Assembly: GCA_001584585.1 (NCBI GenBank)
Contig: LSYV01000036.1
Span: 1,117,055-1,133,575 of the forward strand
Direction of reading: 5' to 3'
DNA length: 16,521 nt
Origin: Gonium pectorale
Taxonomy: Eukaryota; Chlorophyta; Chlorophyceae; Chlamydomonadales; Volvocaceae
Position numbers and translations under genes: made by a program. The notes under the pieces were generated by a model. It was not told the origin of the DNA and made no database searches. It worked only from the letters and a program-made list of their open reading frames with translations. This document shows positions 8,602 through 16,521 of the stretch, in pieces (position 1 is the stretch's first letter; each line of letters begins with the position of its first letter).

Positions 8602-9975
8602 ACGCGGAGCGGAGCGGTGGAGAGGAGGAGGGCGGCGGCGGCGTGGAGGGCGGCGCGGAGGGGGCGGCGGCGAGGAGGGCGGCGAGGGGCGGCGGAGGCT
8701 GCGCGCGCAGCAGCGGGAGCTCTCTGGTGCGGCCGCTCGGGGAGGACGCGGCCGAGGGCAGGGAGCGGGGCAGGGAACGCCTGCACCGCTTCCGAAAGCC
8801 GTCGGCCGGTCAGCGTGCGGCGCAGCGGCACGCGAGGCGTCATGGCCCCGGCTCCGCCGTGTCGCGGCCGCGAAGTCGTGTGTTGCGGGGGGTGGGGCGG
8901 GGCGGACCGATCGCCGCTGTGGCGGAGGTTGCGGCTGAAATTTCTGGGTGCTGGGTGCGGAGCTGGAGCTGGGGCTGTCAGCAGCCGTGGGGCAGCCCTT
9001 CGGGTGCCGCATGTTCTGGGTTTCCCCAGCTACTGTGTGAGGGGGGTGAAGTGGGTAGTCGGCCCCTGCTCATGTTATAGGCGAGTGTGGGACTTCGGTC
9101 GAATCGGCATGCCTGGGGCGCCGGCAACGCCACCCGGCGGCGCGGGCTCAGCTTTGATGGTGGGGACGTAGGTACAAGATGAGTGTCCCAAAGGCGGACG
9201 CCCCGGCTGCCGCCTGTCGGGTGCCCAGCAGTTATCGGAGGGGGCTTTTAGCATTGCCGGACCCTGGCGCTGACGCTCAGGTTTGATTTGTTCGGACTCG
9301 CGGTTCCTCTTTTGAGTATTGCTGCGCGTGAGGGCCGAGGGGGGGGGATGCGTCGGACGTTACGGGCGGTGGCCTGGTCAGGGCGGCAGCGACGCCTCTC
9401 ACTAAAACCCTCGCTGGCTGAATACCGGCTGCATGGCGGCTCCTGGTCAACTCCCCCATCGGGGAGGGGCTGCAGAGGCGCCTGGCGGTGCGTGCTCGTC
9501 GGGGGGCTGGCCGCTGCCGCTGAGGGGCCGAGGCATGGGAGGGGCGGTGGACACCGCAGAGTGAGAGCAGCCTGCGGTGGCTCTCCTCTCGCGCGCTCGG
9601 CTCCGGCTGCGGCGACGTGCCCTGAGGGGGGTGCACCCGTGCACCGCGACATCCCGCCGCCAGGGCCCCTGCTCGGAGCTCGCGCCGCGGATTGGCTGCA
9701 AGCTGTGCGTTGGGTTGCGCGGGCGCAGCGCACTCGCCCATCGTTGCCGCTGCCAGCGCTGCGAGTGCGCCCTCGCAGCTCCCCCGACCGAACGCACATA
9801 ACGCCCTGATGGGCCTGGCTGCTGGCTTGCTGCGTGTGTGTGGTGGGCCAGGTGGGGGCGGTTGTTGCCGCGAGGGCAGCAGGGGCCGTTTGCCCGGTTC
9901 CTTGTTGCTTAGGGTGGCGCCGCACTGCTAGGTGAGGGGGCGTTGGGGAAACCGTGTGAGGCCGGTTGGTGCGAC
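8602..9975 (+). other. Probable 3' untranslated region of the small protein gene, plus unassigned sequence
   Basis: After the TAG at 8599-8601 I saw no TGTAA by eye until 9976, so the transcript may continue through here. The first 150 nt are G-rich with GGAGCGGAGC and GGCGGCGGCG runs. No splice-consistent exon or known protein motif was found on either strand. Confidence 0.4.
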
Positions 9976-9980
9976 TGTAA
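9976..9980 (+). terminator. TGTAA polyadenylation-type signal
   Basis: TGTAA is the polyadenylation signal used by volvocine green algae, normally 10-20 nt before the cleavage site. This is the first on the plus strand after the small protein gene, implying a 3' UTR of about 1.4 kb, long but possible. Confidence 0.4.
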
Positions 9981-10379
9981 CCAAGCGTTGTCGTCCGCAC
10001 AAGTGGCCGGGCCCCGACACCACCCCTCCCTCCACCCGGCCCAAACGCGTGAACTCCTCACTGCTACTGCTGCTAACCTTCCGTCAGTGTCCTAACCTCT
10101 GACCCTCGTGGTACGGCTGGCGGGCCGGAGGTAGGTTGGCAAAGAAGCTGGGCGGAAGCTGCGGTTGGCGTTTTGCAACCAAACCGGTCGCTAGCAACGG
10201 CCTTCAGCACCGCATCAACGCTTCGACTTGAATGTTCTATGTTGTTCTGCCCAGGTGCAAAGCCCTTCTCGCGCAAAGCGCGCCTCGGCCCAACCCAAGG
10301 GCGGGAGCGCCGAGCTCGCTGCAGGATTGGAGGGCAGGCATCAAAGGCTACGAAGTCAGCATCTACACGCGATCCTAAC
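9981..10379. other. Upstream region of the reductase gene
   Basis: No gene is seen. The frame of the reductase stays open upstream of 10380, back past an in-frame ATG at 10239. That would add 47 mostly basic residues resembling an organelle targeting sequence, but this ATG has a T at -3. The sequence just before 10380 (CCTAACATGG) is the better initiation context. Confidence 0.4.
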
Positions 10380-11336
10380 ATGGCGAGGCTGGTCTACTAT
10401 GTCGCGGCGTCGATTGACGGCTTCATCGCGCGCCGGGATGGCTCGATGGACTGGCTGCCCCCAATCGATCCAGAGTCCGAGGACTACGGCTACAGCACTT
10501 TCATCGAATCCATCGGTACAGTCATAATGGGGCGCCGCACTTTTGAGGACGCGATTCGGCTCAGCAACGGTGTGTGGCCTTACCATGGCAAGCGGGCCAT
10601 TGTGTTCAGCCGGAGCCTCGCGCGCGACCCCCAAGCCGCGGCAGCAGTAATAGCCTCTCTGGTCAAAAGAGGTGGACCGGACGGGCCCGCTTCACGGTAT
10701 GACGTAAGTGGCGGCGCCGCGGAAGGGGCTGACAACAGCGCAGTCGACGTCACCTTCACGGATGGTGACCCGGGGGAGCTGGTTCGTGGCCTGAAAGCAG
10801 CGGCAACCACGCCCACGGCCACGGCGCTTGCCGTTGCGGGCGATGTCAGCGACTCCGGCGCCCCCGTCGTCGTCATCCCAGCAGTGAACGCGCCGCCAGA
10901 AGACGGTGGTGGGGGCGACGGCAGCGGCGACGGCGCCACCTCCGCATCCACCGCTGGCGCCGCCGCCAAGGACCTCTGGCTGGTGGGTGGCGGCGGCCTG
11001 GCCCGCCAGCTCCTCTCCTGCGGCGCCCTCGACCGGCTGGTGGTGTCGGTGATCCCTGTGGTGCTGGGCGACGGTCTGCCGCTGTTTGGCGGTGTTGGAG
11101 TCAGCAGCGTCGGCGTCGGCGTTAGCATCGGCTTCGGCGCCAGCGTCGGCGTCGGCGGGGAGGCGCCGGCGGGCACGGGGCGGGCGCCGGTTGGGGAGGA
11201 GGAGGGGCTGGAGGGCCACTCGCTGGCAGGGGTGCAGCAGCTTGGTGGCGGCGTGCGGCTGCGGCTGGAGGGCAGTAGGGCCTTCCCCGACGGGGTGGTT
11301 CAGAACGTGTACGCCGTAGTGGCGGGGCTGGACTAG
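10380..11336 (+). CDS. Dihydrofolate reductase-like protein, RibD C-terminal domain family, intronless
   Basis: Predicted 318-residue NADPH-dependent reductase-fold protein of the RibD_C type found in bacterial YyaP/YwjB-like proteins; its true substrate is unknown in most members. Motifs: YYVAASIDGFIARRDGSMDW (6-25), TVIMGRRTFE (47-56), WPYHGKRAIVFSR (66-78), LWLVGGGGLARQLL (199-212), SVIPVVLGDGLPLF (223-236), and a terminal DGVVQNVYAVV (304-314). Family members are usually near 180 residues; the extra length is a 115-residue Ala/Gly/Asp-rich insertion between 84 and 198 and a Val-Gly-Ser low-complexity stretch at 237-280. There is no intron, unlike both other genes, although codon use is equally GC-rich. 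Start 10380 chosen because homologues begin here and ATGG context is good; an N-terminal extension from ATG 10239 is possible. I saw no TGTAA by eye in the first kilobase after the stop. Confidence 0.87.
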   Translation: MARLVYYVAASIDGFIARRDGSMDWLPPIDPESEDYGYSTFIESIGTVIMGRRTFEDAIRLSNGVWPYHGKRAIVFSRSLARDPQAAAAVIASLVKRGGPDGPASRYDVSGGAAEGADNSAVDVTFTDGDPGELVRGLKAAATTPTATALAVAGDVSDSGAPVVVIPAVNAPPEDGGGGDGSGDGATSASTAGAAAKDLWLVGGGGLARQLLSCGALDRLVVSVIPVVLGDGLPLFGGVGVSSVGVGVSIGFGASVGVGGEAPAGTGRAPVGEEEGLEGHSLAGVQQLGGGVRLRLEGSRAFPDGVVQNVYAVVAGLD

Positions 11337-12960
11337 GTGCGCCGCGCTGTGCTGCGCAGTGGCGCCTGCTGCGTGCATGGGGCGCGGCACGTTTTGATTC
11401 TGTGAAGGGTCACATGCGGAGAGGCGAAAAAGGGCGCAGACATCGTGAGGGACAGATAGCCCTCCCGAAACCCTGCCCTAATTGCAGCGGCATGCAACCC
11501 ACGCGCCGCGCCCGCGCTGCGCCACGTCCCAGCAGGGCGCATGGGGCGTGGTCTATGGGGCATTGGGCGCCGTGAGGGGTGTCTGCGCGTGTCGTGCGTG
11601 ACGATTCGTTGCGGGCGAGCAGGGCGCGGCCTCGTGGCTGCGTGGGCGTGTGTACGAACGTACGGCACACGCGGCACGGCGCGAAGATGCGCACGGTCGT
11701 CGGGGGGCTTCGGCAGGAGAGACAGGGAGAGGGACAGAGATGGAGGGGGGAGACGCGTAACAGCTAGGCAGGAGGGGTGTCTGCATGACGGTGGCGGTGA
11801 GGGCGAGGAGGTTTCAGGTGTGCTCGAGGCGGCATGGCGTTCAGGTGGGTGCTGTGGGTGGGAGAGGATGTGCATGGCGGGCAGGGTGAGGGCGCGTAGT
11901 GGCTGGACTGGTGCTGGCTGGGTGAACGCACAACGCACAGCGGATGGAACATCCCGTGTAGATAGCCTGGTTATCTTCCATTTTAGGGATTCGTCAGGCC
12001 GCAGGTTTCCCCTTCCTCCGAAGGCCACGAAATCCGTTTGGCTGGGGACGATTTCGCCCCCACGGCACCGTGCCTTTTTCGTTAACGTTTCGAGGGGTGC
12101 TGCCAGTGGTGCAAAACGAAAACCGAATCATATCACACATAAGCACTTGATACTTCACCGCCCATCAGGAGCACCACGAAATCGACATTAATGAATCGGA
12201 ATTGAGCGCTCGGGCATCACAGGGGCCTTGTGAGGTGTTGCCGCGGCCGTCCACGACTTGGCGGCAGATGGAATCGGACCCGTACGGTTCGGGTTGTTTA
12301 TGGACCCTGAAATTTGTGTGGCTGACGATGATACGTGGCCTATCAGAAGGTCATATTCCTCAAGTTCGGTGTTTTTTTCCCCTCTCATACTTTTCTCAAC
12401 TCGTGTCCACAAGGTTTCTGGGCGTCAAGACCACCAGGCTGTATGTAGAGGCCGGAAGGCAACACAGCGGCAAGGCTGCGGCCGGCGCCGCCGGAACCAC
12501 CAAAATTACCGGTGGCGGCAGTCGCAACGGTGGCGGCCTGGTGGCAGCCAGCCGCAGCAGCAAGTACTGCCCCAAGGTCGTGCCCCTGGCAGGCCGGAGC
12601 TCATGGGACCACCAGCGGCCCACGAGGAGATCAGCAGCCGGCGTCTGATCAGCACCGGCCTGGGAGCTGCGCTGCGAAGTGCGCAGCCAAGCACGACCAG
12701 GTAGGGGGCCACCACCACGCCCACCGTGCGCCTGATGGCCTTGGCATGCGAAAGGAACGTGTTGTGCTGGGACGGCGTCACAGCCACCACCAGGCTATAC
12801 TGGGAACTGCCTCCCGCGGCGGCAGCGCTGCCAGTGACGGGCTGGATGGAGCTGGTCAGAAGGCAGGTCAGCCGGCAGTGGCGGCGGCCAGGCGTCTTGG
12901 GTGCGCGGCGGCCTGCTGGTTGCTGCGCCTGCGACAGCGGTGGGAGCTGTCATGCGGTCG
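11337..12960. other. Intergenic stretch without a recognised gene
   Basis: No exon chain or known motif was found on either strand. Roughly 11960-12420 is markedly poorer in GC than the surroundings, with TTTTTT and AT-rich patches. From about 12450 to 12950 the sequence is GC-rich and rich in CAGC-type triplets. The lowered GC patch may mark a promoter or an inserted fragment; nothing more can be said from sequence alone. Confidence 0.4.
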
Positions 12961-12970
12961 TGCGGTCGTG

Positions 12971-13077
12971 CAACAGCTACAACAGCTACGACAGCTACGA
13001 CAGCTACGGTACAACAGGCATATGTAGCTGTTGTGTAGCTTGTTGTAGCTGTTGTCAGCTACAACAGCTACATAACA
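12971..13077. repeat. Inverted cluster of the 9-mer ACAGCTACA/G
   Basis: Left arm 12971-13008 has four units of CAGCTACAA/GA. Right arm 13022-13055 carries the reverse (GTAGCTGTTG), then the forward orientation returns at 13057-13077. CAACAGCTACAACA at 12971 pairs perfectly with the reverse at 13042-13055. The region can fold into a long imperfect hairpin. The core AGCT is itself palindromic. Confidence 0.85.
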
Positions 13078-13240
13078 GCGGCGGCGACGTGACACCAAGG
13101 CCGCCCGAGGCGGTGGCGGGCCCGGACCTCACGCGCGCGCCGGATGCAGCAGCTGCAGTTCCGCGGGAGCCTTGAGCCGCCAGCGTCCTAGGTGCGTGCC
13201 GCCTTGATACGGTAGGCGCATGTGGCATGTGCCAGCTTGG

Positions 13241-13368
13241 TGTCTTACAGCTGCTGCCGCCAGGGCATGCCTGTCCTGTGCGGCACTGTGCCGAGCGATC
13301 TGCGGAGCCTTGGCCACATAGATGGGGGCGCCGGGCCTTGGGGTTGCTCAGTGCATGGTGGCTGGCGC
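13241..13368 (+). repeat. 128-bp direct repeat, copy 1
   Basis: Pairs without gaps with 13597-13724 (offset 356 bp), about 84% identical by eye. It starts TGTCTTACAGCTGCTGCC and ends GTGCATGGTGGCTGGCGC, where the last 18 bases are identical in both. The two copies lie in different plus-strand frames, which argues against one coding repeat. Confidence 0.85.
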
Positions 13369-13596
13369 CGGCAGCCCTGCAAATTGGGCCGAATGTGTTG
13401 GACACCACCATGAAGTACGGTTTTCCGCAGCCAGGCAAGGCCATATGGTTTTGCTGCCTGTGCGCGCCCGCCGCGCCACACATTGTCTTTTCTCCATGGA
13501 TGAAGACGGGCACACCTCCGGGGTCAGGTCGGCAACGTACAGGCGGTGGTGGGGTGGCAAACATGCCCTCCCGTTCATTCCTCCATCACAACATGC

Positions 13597-13724
13597 TGTC
13601 TTCCAGGTGCTGCGAGCAGGGCATGCCTTGCCCTGGCGGCACTGCGTCGGGCGACCTGCGAAGGCTTGGCCCCATAGATGCGGGCGGCGGGCCTTGGGGG
13701 GGCTCAGTGCATGGTGGCTGGCGC
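13597..13724 (+). repeat. 128-bp direct repeat, copy 2
   Basis: Ungapped partner of 13241-13368. It starts TGTCTTCCAGGTGCTGCG, which looks like a splice acceptor, and shares CAGGGCATGCC, CATAGATG and CGGGCCTTGGGG with copy 1. No gene could be built through it. Confidence 0.85.
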
Positions 13725-14540
13725 GGACTAGACACGACATAAATGCTTCCTGTGCAAAACACACTGCCCGCAGTCCCACCCGGCATGCATGAAAGCACCG
13801 ATCGTGCCTTGATTGATATTCGGCTGTATATCACTGTGTTATCACCCCTGTCCTGTGAAGCAAGTAGTGCGCAGGGCAGGGTGCTGTGAGGGGCCGCGCC
13901 TTCCCCCGGGACTTCCGGAGGCCTTCTAGTTGCCTTCGCTTGCAAAACCCCAGGTGCTGCCTGTGCCTTGACTTCTACTCGCAGGGACGCAGTGAAGTCA
14001 AGCCGTTCGCCACGCCCGCCTTCTCTTTGCTTTTTAATCTCAGAAGCTGCAGAACTCAAGCTCACACTTGGTGTGACCAGGTGCCGGCCGCACCGCGCCT
14101 CAAAACCGCAGCCACAGATCCCAATCCTGCGGTACGCCGATGCGTCCTTCTACACGCCTCCTTTCCATCGGGTCCATCCCGTTCGTACGCTTCCAATCAC
14201 CGGGTCCACTTGGTCTGTCCGCCAAAGCCTTGCGAAAGACGCCATGTCCGTTGTGTGCTGACCTGTCACAGCACCCGCAGAGACCTCCCGGATCCCGCCC
14301 CGGATCCCTCGCCGGTCGCCTCCCGGAGCCCCGTAGGGCCCCGCAGGCTGCGTCTTCGCGTCAGGTGGGGAACGCAACGCAACGCGTACGGCCCACCCAA
14401 GCAGGCCAGGGTATTGGGTGGTCGGCGGGTGCCGCACTCCGTGCCGGGATGCACAGGCGGGCGGGTACTGCAGGCATGCCATCGCGTGCTGTTTCATGGC
14501 CACAGGAACCTGGCAGCCGTTTATCACGCAGGCATACGTG
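13725..14540. other. Stretch without a recognised gene
   Basis: Nothing identifiable on either strand. An open frame runs through much of it on the plus strand but has no domain, mixed codon bias, and ends inside the left arm of the large inverted repeat, so it is not called as a gene. Confidence 0.4.
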
Positions 14541-14795
14541 AAAAAAGAGAAGTCTGCAGAGAAAGAAGGAGCCCGCCTCTAAGGTCTTACACTGTTACAC
14601 ACCCGAAGGCGCGACGTTTCCAGTAGGGCGGTACAGAGCACGACATGTGACGTTCGCCCCGCCCCCCAAAAGGCAGGCCAGCTTACCAGCTTACTCGGTT
14701 TGTCGGACTTCACCTGGTGGACCGCCAGTTGTCAAGGCCGAGCTGCGGTGTTGTTGCCGTCGCGGGCATCAGCGAGTCACCGGTCCGACGGACGG
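14541..14795 (+). repeat. Large inverted repeat, left arm
   Basis: Pairs with 15083-15334 on the opposite strand over about 250 bp, with small indels. The best block, 14690-14761, matches 15109-15180 at 70 of 72 positions. Other shared blocks are GGCGCGACGTTTCCA and GTACAGAGCACGACATGTG. The outer part is more diverged (GAGAAGTCTGCA against GAGAAACCTGCA). Confidence 0.92.
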
Positions 14796-15082
14796 ACTGG
14801 CGTGCAAGTAGTGGAACGAGGGTGATCCAGGCGCGCTCGGCGTGTGATATCTGCAGCTCTTAAGCAACAAAAGGGCACAGCCTTGTCGTAAAATGCCGTG
14901 CCAGGTATATATGTACACAATCTACACAATGCGTGCATGACCATGATGGCCCATGACTTGGTTGCACCAGCTGCCGACGGTGCGGAGCTGCGAAGGTCTT
15001 ACCTGCAGCGCCGGTGAGACACATTTCCCAGGCCTATATACGGCCAGATGGGCGGGCTTGGCGCACGAAGGTCTGGTAACCG
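14796..15082. other. Loop of the large inverted repeat
   Basis: 287 bp between the arms, AT-richer around 14880-14940, with a TATATAT run at 14906-14912. AAGGTCTTAC at 14993-15002 repeats a sequence in the left arm (14581-14590). It has no transposase or other coding content, so any mobile element here would be non-autonomous. Confidence 0.7.
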
Positions 15083-15334
15083 CTGGGCGCCGTCGGACCG
15101 GTGGCCGTGACGGCAACAACACCGCAGCTCGACCTTGATAACTGGCGGTCCACCAGGTGAAGTCCGACAAACCGAGTAAGCTGGAAAGCTGGCCTTTTGC
15201 GGGGCGGGACGAACGTCACATGTCGTGCTCTGTACCCGAGGTACCCGCCCGCCCTCTTGGAAACGTCGCGCCTTCAGGCGTGTATGGCCATAGAGGCAGG
15301 CTCCCTCTTTTTGTGCAGGTTTCTCATTTTTTTT
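15083..15334 (-). repeat. Large inverted repeat, right arm
   Basis: Reverse-complement partner of 14541-14795. Its outer end is at a run of eight T (AAAAAAAA on the minus strand), and the left arm ends outwardly at a run of six A. No clear target-site duplication could be recognised outside the arms. Confidence 0.92.
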
Positions 15335-15737
15335 GGGAGGATCCCCGCCGCGACGTGGCATTGGGGGGCGGCTCCTCTGCAGATTTTCTCTCATCACTAT
15401 TGTAGAGGTGTCGAGAGATAGCGGACGGGGCGCAGCTGTCATCGACAATGGCAGCCTGCGGAGACAGCGACACGGCTGGCCGGCCAGCAGTTGCACTCTG
15501 GCACAGTGCCAGACCAGGAGGGGCACACTGCCGTGTCTCCGTGCATGCCTTCTCAAGCAATTCCCAAAATCAGCACTTAGACGTAAGGGCTCGAACTGGG
15601 CATTTTAGCAATAGGTCGGTCGTAATATGGTCAGGGGTTGCAAGTAAACAGGACTGATAAACCTGACAGGGGCGGACCGATGCACCATCTAGGGTCAATA
15701 ATGTATACATACTTCAAATCCCAAAAAATACCCTGTT
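15335..15737. other. Stretch without a recognised gene
   Basis: No gene, RNA or known repeat could be supported. Composition is less GC-rich than the left half of the window, and short A/T-rich patches occur around 15605-15725. Confidence 0.4.
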
Positions 15738-16341
15738 GCGCTGGCGGTGCTCAACAGCCTGGAGTGGGCGCGGCGCTCTGTGCGTGCGCGTCGGCCGTTC
15801 CCCCCTTCCGGCCCGGGCTCGGCTGCCGCTGTTCTTGCTGCGATGCAGGCAGGCGTGGTAGTGAAGTTTTGGTCCCTGTTGCGCGACTTCGCTGACCTCG
15901 GTTTGCCGCGGAAGGGCTGGGGTGGTGTGTCTGCTGGGCACCCCTTCCTGCGGGTCGTGGCGGGACGCCTGCACTGCGCGGAGTGACGCATTGGTCTCTC
16001 TCGTTCTTACCTTGGTTTTCTTGTGTGCCACCTCGCTTGATACCTGTGTGTGGGCCTGTCGACCGGTATGTGCTTTTTGCCGCTCGTGGTCGGGACTGGC
16101 TCCGGGATGGCGCGGGTTAATGTTTCCGCAGACATGGTTGGACTTGTTGGGTGGCGGGCCTCTATTGTGCACGGCCCGTGTGTGGGTTTCTTCCCCACCC
16201 AGCCGCGGGCCCCCTGATTGGGTTAAGCACTCAGCCACTGTTTCATTGCTTGGTTTGTCTGCTGGTGCTGCCTTGCTGCCCGTACTTTCGCAGTAATTTC
16301 CCGGTGGCAGGCCGGGTCCCCCAGCGTCGGGGGTACTGTAA
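15738..16341 (+). mobile_element. Possible retroelement 3' remnant ending in TGTAA before a simple repeat
   Basis: A plus-strand open segment (15747-15983) ends HPFLRVVAGRLHCAE and is followed by about 350 nt of T/G-rich non-coding sequence closing with GCCGGGTCCCCCAGCGTCGGGGGTACTGTAACGCAG and then (GTCT)n. A 3' UTR with a short stem (CCCCCAGCGTCGGGGG), a TGTAA signal and a tandem simple-repeat tail is the layout of many non-LTR retrotransposons. No reverse transcriptase or endonuclease motif is visible, so this is a weak call. Confidence 0.3.
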
Positions 16342-16353
16342 CGCAGTCTGTCA

Positions 16354-16521
<168 letters not shown>

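Noticed and set aside
8617..9171. Overlapping GC-rich open frames after the small gene
   Set aside because: They consist of Arg/Ala/Gly runs from GGCGGC-type sequence without splice or domain support; more likely 3' UTR.
10173..10238. Further N-terminal extension of the reductase
   Set aside because: It would need a TTG start, which is not expected in a eukaryotic nuclear gene.
12188..12412. Minus-strand open frame of 74 codons in a GC-poor patch
   Set aside because: Codon use is unlike the genes in this window, no motif or splice partners are seen; treated as chance.
12971..13724. CRISPR-like or operon-like organisation
   Set aside because: Repeats here are inverted or a single pair with no regular spacers, and the window is eukaryotic.
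13886..14626. 246-codon plus-strand open frame
   Set aside because: No domain, uneven codon bias, and it ends inside the left arm of the large inverted repeat.
15587..15600. tRNA B-box-like GGGCTCGAACTGGG
   Set aside because: On neither strand could an acceptor stem, D arm or anticodon arm be drawn around it; no tRNA or clear SINE.

Overview
The window looks like nuclear DNA of a GC-rich, intron-rich unicellular or colonial green alga (volvocine or chlorophyte type). This rests on very high GC with G/C-ending codons, short exons (roughly 50-210 nt) separated by 220-1300 nt introns with long pyrimidine tracts before AG, TGTAA polyadenylation-type signals, CA, GTCCA and GTCT microsatellites, and the absence of bacterial operon structure. 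Position 96 is an ambiguous base, so this is a draft assembly. Most of the long open frames are by-products of the GC content and are not genes.

Left third (1-4847, minus strand): the 5' two thirds or so of a CLC-family chloride channel or chloride/proton exchanger. Eight coding exons can be joined in phase. They carry the N-terminal cytosolic tail, the first helices, the GSGxPE selectivity-filter motif and the GxEGP motif with the gating glutamate. The gene runs off the left edge, and one of its introns appears to use a GC-AG boundary. Its introns hold a (CA)n tract, a (GTCCA)n tract, degenerate tandem copies of an exon/5' splice junction, and short dispersed repeats that recur in the next gene.

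Centre (4848-9980): a roughly 0.9 kb divergent intergenic region, then a plus-strand six-exon gene for a small (about 148 residues) Trp-rich protein with one hydrophobic helix that I do not recognise. Its last intron is long and repeat-laden, with a 14-bp triplicate, a perfect-armed hairpin and dispersed repeats. A TGTAA signal lies about 1.4 kb past its stop.

Right (10380-11336, plus strand): a single-exon gene for a bacterial-type RibD_C/dihydrofolate-reductase-like protein with two large low-complexity insertions. It contrasts with its intron-rich neighbours and is a candidate for old horizontal transfer.

From 11337 to the right edge I find no convincing gene. This part is repeat territory: an ACAGCTACA-based inverted repeat, an ungapped 128-bp direct duplication, a large inverted repeat with about 250-bp arms (foldback element or long-hairpin locus), a probable retroelement-like tail, and a (GTCT)n microsatellite of at least 42 units running off the end. 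The three genes show no obvious common pathway. I see no clearly new biological system; the best leads are the unidentified small protein, the transferred-looking reductase, the exon-junction duplication and the long inverted repeat.
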